Origin: Flavobacterium sp. CFS9
GTDB taxonomy: Bacteria > Bacteroidota > Bacteroidia > Flavobacteriales > Flavobacteriaceae
Assembly (NCBI RefSeq): GCF_041154745.1
Contig: NZ_AP031573.1
Span: 558,001 to 622,000, forward strand
Direction: 5' to 3'
Length of the DNA stretch: 64,000 nucleotides
Shown: positions 34,171 to 42,547 of the stretch, in pieces
How the letters are laid out: each line of letters starts with the position of its first letter
Position numbering within the stretch: position 1 is the stretch's first letter
Notes under the pieces: model-generated
The model's database searches: none
What the model saw: the letters and a program-made list of their open reading frames with translations, nothing else
What the model was told of the DNA's origin: nothing
Made by a program: the position numbers and the translations under genes

Positions 34171-34617
34171 TTACTTCCACCAATAATAATAGTTATGCCC
34201 GCCATCGTATTCAAAACCACAACGCGGATATAATTGGTTGCCAATATCATTTGTTTTTTCGGTTTCCAGCATCAAACCACAAGCATTTGTTTCCTCACAC
34301 CATTCTTTACTGCGATCAATCAATGCCACAGAAAATCCTTTGCCTCTGTAATCCGGATGTACAAAAAGATCATTTAACAACCATAGTCTTTGCATTTTAG
34401 TAGAGCTGAATAATTTATAGAGCTGCACAAAACCAACTGCTTTTCCGTCTGCAATTGCTAAAAAAATATCCGACTCATTATGCAGCAATCGTTCTTTAAG
34501 AAATGATTTGCCTGCTTCAACATCTGATTTCTGACGATAGAAAACGCGGTAAAGGTCAAAAAGTTGGGCTGTTTCATTAAGATCTTCAATACTTGCTTTT
34601 TTGATTTGGTAATCCAT
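34171..34617 (-). CDS. GNAT-family N-acetyltransferase
   Basis: This is a 148-residue cytosolic acetyltransferase. The core motif LWLLNDLFVHPDYRGKGFSV contains the acetyl-CoA loop (RGKGFS). It is followed by ALIDRSKEWCEETNACGLML and the C-terminal RCGFEYDGGHNYYYW. The family is sure; the substrate is unknown. It lies between a dispersed repeat and the tandem-repeat array. Confidence 0.87.
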   Translation of the reverse strand: MDYQIKKASIEDLNETAQLFDLYRVFYRQKSDVEAGKSFLKERLLHNESDIFLAIADGKAVGFVQLYKLFSSTKMQRLWLLNDLFVHPDYRGKGFSVALIDRSKEWCEETNACGLMLETEKTNDIGNQLYPRCGFEYDGGHNYYYWWK

Positions 34618-34734
34618 TATTTAAAATTTTGAGATTAAAGAACGAAAATATTATAAAACTTAAACTCTTTTATAGTCCAGATTTCATAAAACGAGATCCT
34701 CCAGAACTTGATTCTTTTCAGGAGATTAAATTAA

Positions 34735-35580
34735 ACAAAAAAAGATCTACAGCAAGTCCTGAAAGGGCGAAAGCCTAATCGCAAAAAACATCTATTATTT
34801 ATACTTTTAAGAAACATTTATTCTTCTTTAGACGATTACTCATTTGCTTTTGCCCTTTCAGGGCAATATTGCTCTTTCTTAATTTGTAGTGCGATGCACT
34901 ACTCTAATTCTTTGAGGCTTTCAGCCTATTCCTTTAAACCCTGAATTTTACTGAAGACGAAAACCCAAAGAAAGTACAAATTTAAAAGTTACCTGCGCTC
35001 GAAACCATGCGCTCTGAAAGAGCCTTAGCAGCAACATGGTGCGAAGCACTATGAATGAAAAAAAACATCTATAGCAAGCCCTGAAAGGGCGAAAGCCTAA
35101 TCGCAAAAAATATCTATTATTTATATTTTTGAGAAACATTTATTCTTCTTTAGACGATTACTCATTTGCTTTTGCCCTTTCAGGGCAATATTGCTCTTTC
35201 TTAATTTGTAGTGCGATGCACTACTCTAATTCTTTGAGGCTTTCAGCCTATTCCTTTAAACCCTGAATTTTACTGAAGACGAAAACCCAAAGAAAGTACA
35301 AATTTAAAAGTTACCTGCGCTCGAAACCATGCGCTCTGAAAGAGCCTTAGCAGCAACATGGTGCGAAGCACTATGAATGAAAAAAAACATCTATAGCAAG
35401 CCCTGAAAGGGCGAAAGCCTAATCGCAAAAAATATCTATTATATATTTTTGAGAGACATTTATTCTTCTTTAATCTGTTAGACATTTGCTTTTGCCCTTT
35501 CAGGGCAATATTTGCTCCTTCTTAATTCGTAGTGCGATGCACTACTCTAGTGCCTTAGGGCTTTCTGCCTATTTTTATAA
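34735..35580. repeat. 322-bp tandem repeat array, about 2.6 copies
   Basis: A unit of exactly 322 bp repeats: the landmark CCTGAAAGGGCGAAAGCC occurs at about 34758, 35080 and 35402. The first two copies are nearly identical and the third is truncated. Each unit contains several small palindromes: CCCTGAAAGGG, GCCCTTTCAGGGC, TAGTGCGATGCACTA and AGGCTTTCAGCCT. The short minus-strand reading frames inside (34948-35139, 35270-35485) repeat with the unit and are not credible genes. This array fills the 1.1-kb gap between the GNAT gene and cydB. Confidence 0.9.
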
Positions 35581-35630
35581 GGTTCCTGATTATATTCTGT
35601 CTTTCTTAAAGCCACCGTTAACTTAAACTT

Positions 35631-35660
35631 AAAAGCCGTTGGTTTTAACCAACGGCTTTT
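35631..35660. terminator. bidirectional intrinsic terminator
   Basis: AAAAGCCGTTGG pairs perfectly with CCAACGGCTTTT. It ends the cydAB transcript on the minus strand. Confidence 0.85.
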
Positions 35661-35704
35661 GATATAATTAATTCGGGAAAATTTGTGCCATTCGTTGCAA
35701 AAAA

Positions 35705-36781
35705 CTAATGCTCCCCATACCCAATATCATCCATCTTCCCACTAAAAACCTTATATTGAATAACAAAATAGACAATCACTAAAAACAAGGCAATGAAAAA
35801 CCAGCTCATCCCGGCACTCAGTCCGTATTCATGAGCCGCAGTGTTGTAAATGGTTAAGGACGGATTTACATTATTCGTAGAGGGCAAAACATTCGGGAAA
35901 ATCGAAACGGCTGTTGAAGCAAATCCACCTACCAAAAACAAAGAGGAGAATAAAAATCCGTAGCCGTCTTTTTTCCAGGAACGTACTTTGAATAATCCTA
36001 AAATTCCAACAAAAGTCATCAATGGAAAAAACCAAAGAATTGGATTTTCTACAAAATTATGAAAAGGCTTTGGCTCAATAAAGTGCCAGATCTGCAATGA
36101 AATACATACCAAAACCAGCAGGACAATATTCAATTTAAAAACTACATTTTTAAGCTGCGGGTTCAAAGCTGAATTGGTTTTAAAAATAATCCAGTTCGCA
36201 CCGTGAATGGTTAAGGAAACTACACTCACAATCCCGAGGAAAAGTGTAAACCAGTCGATAATCCCCAATTCACTTGCCTGTGGACTAAACGTTGGATTCC
36301 ACAAAGGCAAAAAGAAATAATGTGCTTCCTGAGTGGAAACACCGTTGGTCACCATTCCAAGATTGACACCGCGTACAATATTTCCTAAAGCAATTCCGAA
36401 GAACAAAGCCAAAAGCAAACTCGCCATTCCGAATGCCTTATCCCAGATTGCTTCCCACATGGGATGATGCACCTGTCCGCGCATTTCCAAACCAATGGCA
36501 CGAAAGATCAGTAACCATAAAATCATGATTAAAGGCAAATAAAATCCGCTAAAAGAAGAAGCATACAAAGTAGGAAAAGCAAAAAATAAAACACCTCCCG
36601 CAGCAATAATCCAAACTTCGTTGGCATCCCAAAACGGACCAATAGCGTTGGTAATTGCTTTTTTATCTTTTTCTGTTTTGGCAAAAAATAAATGAATAAT
36701 TCCTGCTCCAAAATCATAACCGTCTAATACAATATAAACAGCCAAAATTCCCATTAAAACTACGTACCAAAAAAATTCCAT
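35705..36781 (-). CDS. cydB: cytochrome bd ubiquinol oxidase subunit II
   Basis: This is the second subunit of the bd-type terminal oxidase in the inner membrane, which reduces oxygen with quinol. It has 358 residues and about eight or nine hydrophobic helices. The N-terminal signature ILAVYIVLDGYDFGAGIIHL is characteristic of CydB. The gene follows cydA directly (2 bp between stop and start), so the two are co-transcribed. No cydX-like small gene or cydCD is seen nearby. Confidence 0.93.
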   Translation of the reverse strand: MEFFWYVVLMGILAVYIVLDGYDFGAGIIHLFFAKTEKDKKAITNAIGPFWDANEVWIIAAGGVLFFAFPTLYASSFSGFYLPLIMILWLLIFRAIGLEMRGQVHHPMWEAIWDKAFGMASLLLALFFGIALGNIVRGVNLGMVTNGVSTQEAHYFFLPLWNPTFSPQASELGIIDWFTLFLGIVSVVSLTIHGANWIIFKTNSALNPQLKNVVFKLNIVLLVLVCISLQIWHFIEPKPFHNFVENPILWFFPLMTFVGILGLFKVRSWKKDGYGFLFSSLFLVGGFASTAVSIFPNVLPSTNNVNPSLTIYNTAAHEYGLSAGMSWFFIALFLVIVYFVIQYKVFSGKMDDIGYGEH

Positions 36782-36783
36782 AC

Positions 36784-38127
36784 TTATATATTTTCAGTTA
36801 AGACTTCAGTGTGAGGTCCTTTATTGATAATTTTTCCAATCAAAAGCAAAAAAAGCATTCCCAGTAAAAGATACAATCCTATAAAACCCAGTAAGGTAAA
36901 CAGTGTGTTTCCGGAAGATACGGTTGGAGATGCTCCGGCTGCCGTTCGCATCAAATTATAAACAAGCCATGGCTGTCTTCCCAATTCGGCCGTGTACCAT
37001 CCGGTAGTATTGGCAATATAAGGAAATGGCATCATGAAGAGCAAGGACCAGAGAATCCATTTGGTTTCATACAATTTACCTCTGATCAATTGAAACAAGG
37101 CTAGGGACATCAAACCAATAAAAAGCGTTCCAAGTCCTACCATAATATGATAGGCATAGTATAATCCTGAAATATTAGTGGGATGAAGATCTTCTTCAAA
37201 CTGATCGAGACCTTTTATTTCCTGCTCCCAATTTCCATAAGTCAGGAAACTTAAAATATTAGGTACGGCAATTTTATTGTCCAGTTTTTTGTCTTTCACA
37301 TCGGGCTGACCAATTAAAACAATTTCGGAACCTTTTTTCTCGGTATGAAAAATTCCTTCCATTGCTGCAAAAGTTACCGGCTGGTATTTCACCACATTTT
37401 TGGCCAGTAAATCTCCCGTTGGAACAGCTACAATCATACTAGAAATCAATCCGAAGATTACTCCTGTTTTAAGAAACAGTTTTCCGAAAACAATATTCTT
37501 TTTGCTTAAAATATAAAAAGAACCAATTCCTGCCACAACAAAAGAACTTGTAATTAAAGAAGCTGCCTGATTGTGCAGATAGGACGGCCATAGCCACGGA
37601 TTTAAAAACAGCGCTTTGAAATTGGTCAGTACAAATTTCCCGTTCTCCAGAATCTCATACCCTACCGGATTCTGCATCCACGAATGTGTTGCAATAATTA
37701 AGTAACCACTTGCCCAGGAACCGATACAGATTAGTAATCCCGTAACAAAATGCCATTTATGTCCCAGTAATTTTTCTCCAAACAAAAACAGACCTAAAAA
37801 AGAGGATTCCAGAAAAAACGAAAACATGCCTTCCATGGCTAATGTCTGACCAACGATTCCTCCTGTTAACTCGGAGAATTTTGCCCAGTTGGTTCCAAAT
37901 TGAAACTCCATCGGAATTCCGGTTACCACCCCCATCGCAAAATTCAACGCGAAGATTTTCATCCAGAAATGGGTGGCGTGATTGTATTGTTCTTTTTTAG
38001 TTTTAAGATATTTCCATTTGAAATACACAATGATCAGCGAAAGACCCATTGTAAGTTGCGGAAAAAGATAGTGAAAAGTAATCGTGAAGGCGAATTGCAT
38101 TCGGTCATAAAAAAGCATTTCTTCCAT
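36784..38127 (-). CDS. cydA: cytochrome bd ubiquinol oxidase subunit I
   Basis: This is the heme-bearing, quinol-oxidising subunit, 447 residues. The first helix carries the heme His in FAFTITFHYLFPQLTMGLSL. The conserved GRQPW motif (AELGRQPWLVYNLMRT) is present. The Q-loop region is short, as is usual outside the E. coli type. bd oxidases have high oxygen affinity and resist sulfide, which fits the sulfur genes on both sides (inference). It is the first gene of the cydA-cydB pair. Confidence 0.94.
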   Translation of the reverse strand: MEEMLFYDRMQFAFTITFHYLFPQLTMGLSLIIVYFKWKYLKTKKEQYNHATHFWMKIFALNFAMGVVTGIPMEFQFGTNWAKFSELTGGIVGQTLAMEGMFSFFLESSFLGLFLFGEKLLGHKWHFVTGLLICIGSWASGYLIIATHSWMQNPVGYEILENGKFVLTNFKALFLNPWLWPSYLHNQAASLITSSFVVAGIGSFYILSKKNIVFGKLFLKTGVIFGLISSMIVAVPTGDLLAKNVVKYQPVTFAAMEGIFHTEKKGSEIVLIGQPDVKDKKLDNKIAVPNILSFLTYGNWEQEIKGLDQFEEDLHPTNISGLYYAYHIMVGLGTLFIGLMSLALFQLIRGKLYETKWILWSLLFMMPFPYIANTTGWYTAELGRQPWLVYNLMRTAAGASPTVSSGNTLFTLLGFIGLYLLLGMLFLLLIGKIINKGPHTEVLTENI

Positions 38128-38279
38128 AGTGGTAATTTATTTATGAAGTCCAACAAATTTACCCATTAAAACCCGAAATTCCTGCCTTTAAAAAAAGTTT
38201 ATCGCCTGATATTTGTTAAACTTTTCAAGTTGTTGAAAAGTTTAAGTTATACTTAGAATTTAGCTGCTTCGTCATTATT

Positions 38280-38406
38280 TGTCATTTTGAGGAACGAGAA
38301 ATCTCCGCAAATAACTCCACAACTTAAACCTAATCTTTGTTGAGTTTCTCGTGAGGATTTGCTTCGCCTATTCGCTATCGCTCGGGTCTCCTTCGTCGAA
38401 ATAACA
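38280..38406 (-). repeat. TGTCATTTCGA dispersed repeat, copy B (inverted)
   Basis: The reverse complement of this stretch matches 34011-34137 in order (TTCGACGAAGGAGAC, GAGCGATAGCGAATAGGCG, TTGCGGAG). With copy A it brackets the GNAT gene, the 322-bp array and cydAB as inverted repeats 4.2 kb apart. Confidence 0.75.
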
Positions 38407-38426
38407 CGATTATCTCTAAAACAGTG

Positions 38427-39020
38427 TTAGTCTTTCTTCAAAATTCCTTTTTCAACACTTTCATTAATTAATCCTTCGGCATAATTCCATAGCGTTTTAG
38501 AACCTTCTTTTATCACGCTCTTTTTCTCGTATACTTTTTCATAACTTACATCGAACTCTTTCCAGGTTCCGCCATTGTTAGAAGTATTCTGCAATAAAGG
38601 TTCTAAACGATCCATCGATCTCGCAAATTTAGCTTCGTTGGTTTCACCTGCTTCAAATTCTTCCCAAATGGCAATTAATTCCTCCGCCTGTTTTTTCGGA
38701 AGCAAACCAAAAATACGATTCGCTGCCAATCGTTCTTCATCAGTATTAGAATGACTTTTTTGTGAATCATATATAAAGGTATCACCAGCATCAATTTCTA
38801 CAATATCGTGTATCAAAACCATTTTCACGACTTTCAAAACATCAATCGGGGCATCTGAATACTCTGCCAAAACAATTGCCATTAAAGCCAAATGCCAGCT
38901 GTGCTCTGCATCATTTTCATTTCGGTCACTATGAAACAGCTTCGTTTTTCGCTGAATGTATTTCACTTTATCAATTTCTTTTATAAAAGCAATCTGATGC
39001 AATAAATCTTCTGTATTCAT
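38427..39020 (-). CDS. HD-domain hydrolase (HDDC2/YfbR-like)
   Basis: This is a 197-residue cytosolic metal-dependent phosphohydrolase. The HD metal ligands are visible: first His in AEHSWHLALMAIVLAEYSDA, the HD pair in KMVLIHDIVEIDAGDTF and a later Asp in FARSMDRLEPLLQN. This subgroup includes 5'-deoxynucleotidases. The exact substrate is unknown. It is a single gene between a dispersed repeat and the divergent persulfide dioxygenase gene. Confidence 0.85.
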   Translation of the reverse strand: MNTEDLLHQIAFIKEIDKVKYIQRKTKLFHSDRNENDAEHSWHLALMAIVLAEYSDAPIDVLKVVKMVLIHDIVEIDAGDTFIYDSQKSHSNTDEERLAANRIFGLLPKKQAEELIAIWEEFEAGETNEAKFARSMDRLEPLLQNTSNNGGTWKEFDVSYEKVYEKKSVIKEGSKTLWNYAEGLINESVEKGILKKD

Positions 39021-39230
39021 CTTGTAACTGTTTATTGTTTTAAAATGACATTCGTCATATGCAAAATTATAAGTTAAAGCTTAATTGCACGGGTTTAAAT
39101 CAAATAATATAACTCCTATGATAAAATCCGCTTTTTATTTCACACCGAAATTAAATTTCTGTAACAATAGTCACTTAATTTCCCGAAAAACAGACTTACC
39201 TTTGTATCACATTATTTTAGATTTCAAATC

Positions 39231-40646
39231 ATGAAAATAGAACAAATTTACACCGGATGCCTTGCGCAGGGTGCCTATTATATTACTTCAAATGGCGAAG
39301 CCGCAATTATTGATCCGTTAAGAGAAATTCAGCCCTACTTAGACCGTTTAGAGCGCGATCAGGTAAAATTGAAATATATTTTTGAAACGCATTTTCACGC
39401 CGATTTTGTTTCGGGACATGTTGATTTAAGCAAAGAAACTCAGGCACCAATCGTTTACGGACCAAATGCTGCCTGCGAATTTGACTGTATTTCGGCAAAG
39501 GACGGACAAGAATTTAAAATTGGAAATATCACCATCAAAGCGCTGCACACTCCGGGTCATACCATGGAAAGTACCACTTATTTACTGATTGATGAAAACG
39601 GAAAAGATCATGCTATTTTCTCCGGAGATACTTTATTTATCGGAGATGTTGGACGCCCTGATCTGGCTCAGAAAGCAGCCGGAATGACACAGGACCAGTT
39701 AGCCGGAATTTTATATCATTCGTTACGTGATAAAATTATGACTTTGGCTGATGATGTAATCGTTTATCCTGCGCATGGTGCGGGAAGCGCTTGCGGAAAA
39801 AACATGAGCAAAGAAACGGTTTCAACTATAGGAAATCAAAAAGCAAACAACTATGCTTTGCGTGCTAATATGACCGAAGCCGAATTTATTACAGAAGTCA
39901 CCGACGGATTATTACCTCCTCCTGCCTATTTCAGTATGAATGTGGCGATGAACAAACAAGGTTACGAAAGTTTTGAAACGGTTTTGTACAATGGAATGAA
40001 AACCATAAAAGCAGAGGAATTTGAAGCCGTAGCCGAAGAAACTGGGGCTTTGATTCTGGATACCAGAAGTGCTGCTAATTTTAGCAAAGGATTCATTCCG
40101 CAATCTATTAATATTGGAATCAATGGTGATTTTGCTCCTTGGGTCGGAACTTTAATTGGTGATGTAAAACAGCCTATTATATTGGTAACCGAAACCGGTC
40201 TTGAAGAAGAAACCGTAACCCGTTTAAGCCGTGTAGGATTTGACTCGATTATTGGTCATTTAGAAGGCGGTTTTGAAGCCTGGCAAAAAGCAGGTTACGA
40301 AGTAGACACCGTAAACAGAATCACTGCTCAACAATTTTCAAATGAGTTCAAATTCGGAGAAGATAAAGTAATCGACATTCGAAAAGAAACGGAATATGCT
40401 GCAGAGCACATCGAAGACGCTTACAGCAAACCATTGGCATATATTAATGACTGGGTAAAAGACATTAACCCGAACGAACATTTTTATCTGCATTGCGCCG
40501 GAGGATATCGCAGTATGATTGCTGCTTCGATTTTACAGGCTCGCGGTTTCAGAAATTTTAGCGAAATTGAAGGCGGCTTTGGAGCCATTTCTAAAACAGA
40601 AACTCCAAAATCAGATTTTGTTTGTCAAAGTAAAGTGTTAAAATAA
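39231..40646 (+). CDS. persulfide dioxygenase-rhodanese fusion (CstB-like)
   Basis: This is a 471-residue cytosolic enzyme. The N-terminal 250 residues form a metallo-beta-lactamase fold of the ETHE1 type with the metal motif ETHFHADFVSGH, then LHTPGHTMEST and IFSGDTLFIGDVGRPDL. Two rhodanese domains follow. The first, at about 265-360, has no Cys at its active loop (ILVTETGLEEE) and is a pseudo-domain. The second has the catalytic Cys in FYLHCAGGYRSM. This layout matches CstB, which oxidises persulfides to sulfite or thiosulfate. It is followed by two transporter genes and is probably co-transcribed with them. Confidence 0.88.
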   Translation: MKIEQIYTGCLAQGAYYITSNGEAAIIDPLREIQPYLDRLERDQVKLKYIFETHFHADFVSGHVDLSKETQAPIVYGPNAACEFDCISAKDGQEFKIGNITIKALHTPGHTMESTTYLLIDENGKDHAIFSGDTLFIGDVGRPDLAQKAAGMTQDQLAGILYHSLRDKIMTLADDVIVYPAHGAGSACGKNMSKETVSTIGNQKANNYALRANMTEAEFITEVTDGLLPPPAYFSMNVAMNKQGYESFETVLYNGMKTIKAEEFEAVAEETGALILDTRSAANFSKGFIPQSINIGINGDFAPWVGTLIGDVKQPIILVTETGLEEETVTRLSRVGFDSIIGHLEGGFEAWQKAGYEVDTVNRITAQQFSNEFKFGEDKVIDIRKETEYAAEHIEDAYSKPLAYINDWVKDINPNEHFYLHCAGGYRSMIAASILQARGFRNFSEIEGGFGAISKTETPKSDFVCQSKVLK

Positions 40647-40656
40647 TTTTAAGACG

Positions 40657-40738
40657 CTGAGTTGCTAAGATTCTAAGGTTCTAAGAATTTTGACCTTTAT
40701 ATCTTAGCAACTCAGAATCTTAGTAACTTAGAACCTTA
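40657..40738. repeat. palindromic CTTAG-type repeat inside the sulfur operon
   Basis: CTGAGTTGCTAAGA (40657-40670) and TCTTAGCAACTCAG (40702-40715) pair perfectly, then AATCTTAGTAACTTAGAACC follows. Related single-arm copies lie at 17233, 52332 and 53463. Confidence 0.65.
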
Positions 40739-40743
40739 AAAAA

Positions 40744-41307
40744 ATGCTTGAAATCTTAAAAGAACCTTGGCCTTGGTACGTTTCCGGGCCGCTTATCGGA
40801 TTAACTGTTCCTATTTTATTGATTCTCGGAAATAAATCTTTCGGAATCAGTTCTTCACTTCGTCACATTTGCGCGGCTTGTATTCCCGCCAATATTTCTT
40901 TCTTTAAATACGACTGGAAAAAAGAAAGCTGGAATTTATTTTTCGTTTTTGGAATTTTCCTGGGTGGAGTTATTGCGGCTTACTTCCTGGCAAATCCAAA
41001 TCCAATAGAAATTAGTCCCGAGTTATCAACAAAATTAGCTGTCTATGGAATCACCGATTATAACGGTTCGGTTCCTGCACAATTATTTTCCTGGGAAAGT
41101 TTATTAACTCTTCGCGGATTCATTATGATTGTAGTGGGAGGATTCTTAGTTGGTTTCGGAACGCGTTATGCCGGCGGATGTACAAGCGGGCACGCAATTA
41201 TGGGATTATCAAATCTGCAATGGCCATCATTAGTAGCGACCATCTGCTTTATGATTGGCGGTTTTGTAATGACACTTTTGATCTTACCTTATATTCTTTC
41301 ACTTTAA
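40744..41307 (+). CDS. YeeE/YedE-family transporter, N-type half
   Basis: This is a 187-residue inner-membrane protein with about five helices. Conserved Cys residues lie in RHICAACIPANISFF and in the family signature VGFGTRYAGGCTSGHAIMGL. YeeE proteins import thiosulfate through chains of Cys. In many Bacteroidota the protein is split into two genes, and this is the larger half. The partner begins 10 bp downstream. With the persulfide dioxygenase upstream it forms a sulfur operon. The direction and substrate of transport are inferred from the family. Confidence 0.85.
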   Translation: MLEILKEPWPWYVSGPLIGLTVPILLILGNKSFGISSSLRHICAACIPANISFFKYDWKKESWNLFFVFGIFLGGVIAAYFLANPNPIEISPELSTKLAVYGITDYNGSVPAQLFSWESLLTLRGFIMIVVGGFLVGFGTRYAGGCTSGHAIMGLSNLQWPSLVATICFMIGGFVMTLLILPYILSL

Positions 41308-41317
41308 AATTTCACAA

Positions 41318-41794
41318 ATGAGTTTAGAAAATAAAACTATCGACAGCGAAGGAATCAATGCAAGCCAGAAAAAAGAAACCGTATTTGGAAATCTTAAATA
41401 TTTAATTGTTGGTATCTTTTTCGGAATCCTATTCGTAAAAACTGAAATCATCAGCTGGTTCCGTATTCAGGAAATGTTCCATCTTGAATCGTTTCATATG
41501 TATGGCGTAATCGGATGTGCAGTTGCTGTTGGAGTAATCTCCGTATTTCTTATTAAAAAGTTCAACATAAAAACATTACAAGGCGAAAAAATCGAAATTC
41601 AGCCGAAAACGTTCAGCAAAGGGCAAATTTATGGTGGATTGTTATTTGGTTTTGGATGGGCGATTACTGGAGCTTGTCCGGGTCCCCTATTTGCTCAAAT
41701 CGGGACAGGTGCCACCGTTATTATCGTAACCCTGATAAGTGCCATCTTTGGAACTTGGGTTTATGGTCTTATTAAAGATAAATTGCCTCATTAA
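41318..41794 (+). CDS. YeeE/YedE-family transporter, second half (DUF6691-type)
   Basis: This is a 158-residue inner-membrane protein with about four helices. The family signature FGFGWAITGACPGPLFAQIG, with its Cys, is clear. It pairs with the preceding gene to make a complete two-part thiosulfate-type transporter. It ends the sulfur operon; the next gene starts 74 bp later with an unrelated product. A decayed hairpin-like sequence (AAGTTTTAAAAACCT) lies between them. Confidence 0.83.
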   Translation: MSLENKTIDSEGINASQKKETVFGNLKYLIVGIFFGILFVKTEIISWFRIQEMFHLESFHMYGVIGCAVAVGVISVFLIKKFNIKTLQGEKIEIQPKTFSKGQIYGGLLFGFGWAITGACPGPLFAQIGTGATVIIVTLISAIFGTWVYGLIKDKLPH

Positions 41795-41868
41795 TATTCT
41801 TACTTATTATTATACACATCAAATCCGACAAGTTTTAAAAACCTCTCGGACTTACTAATAACTAACAG

Positions 41869-42390
41869 ATGAACCACACAACAGAAAATTTAATATTAAG
41901 AAAAGCCGTTAGTTCTGACGTCCCTGTCATCTGGGAAATTCTGCAAGACGCTATTGAACAGCGAAGACTAGACGGAAGCACACAATGGCAGGACGGTTAC
42001 CCTAATGAGCTTACGATTCATACCGATATCGAAAACGATCATGGGTACGTACTTACTGAAAACGACATTATCTTATCTTATGCCGCAATTCTTTTTGATA
42101 AAGAACCGGCCTACGAAGCCATAGAAGGTCAATGGCTCACTGATGGAGATTATACTGCGATTCATCGGGTAGCCGTATCGAAACTGGCAAAAGGTAAAGG
42201 CATTGCCACAAAGCTATTTGAAAAAATAGAGCGTTTTTCTATTGAACACAACATACACAGTATAAAGGTAGATACAAATTTTGACAACATTCCAATGTTA
42301 AAAATTTTAGACCGACTGAAATACACCTATTGTGGTGAAGTTTTTTTCAGAGGAGGAGCACGAAAAGCCTTTGAAAAAAAACTGATTTAG
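41869..42390 (+). CDS. GNAT-family N-acetyltransferase
   Basis: This is a 173-residue cytosolic acetyltransferase. The acetyl-CoA motif reads IHRVAVSKLAKGKGIATKLF (KGKGIA). It is followed by IHSIKVDTNFDNIPMLKILD, typical of a group that acts on small molecules or peptides. A strong terminator follows its stop. The substrate is unknown. Confidence 0.87.
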   Translation: MNHTTENLILRKAVSSDVPVIWEILQDAIEQRRLDGSTQWQDGYPNELTIHTDIENDHGYVLTENDIILSYAAILFDKEPAYEAIEGQWLTDGDYTAIHRVAVSKLAKGKGIATKLFEKIERFSIEHNIHSIKVDTNFDNIPMLKILDRLKYTYCGEVFFRGGARKAFEKKLI

Positions 42391-42408
42391 AAAATAAAAC
42401 AAACAAAC

Positions 42409-42441
42409 AAACCCGACAGGTTTTTAAAACCTGTCGGGTTT
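42409..42441 (+). terminator. strong intrinsic terminator
   Basis: AAACCCGACAGGTTTT pairs perfectly with AAAACCTGTCGGGTTT, followed by a T run. Confidence 0.9.
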
Positions 42442-42547
42442 ACTTTTTTTATATAATAGAGAACTATCTTCATTTTACTTTCATTAAGTTTCATTAAGTT
42501 TACAATACCGGATTTAATCTTACAAAAAGCGAACTAACCACAGTCAT

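Noticed and set aside
34948..35485. Two near-identical minus-strand reading frames of 63 and 71 codons
   Set aside because: They lie wholly inside the 322-bp tandem repeat and repeat with it; there is no start context and no plausible protein.
34735..35580. Possible CRISPR array
   Set aside because: The unit is 322 bp and nearly invariant, without short repeats alternating with unique spacers, and no cas genes are nearby.
40025..40310. Inactivating mutation in the first rhodanese domain of the persulfide dioxygenase
   Set aside because: CstB-type fusions normally carry a pseudo-rhodanese here, so the missing Cys is a family trait and not decay.
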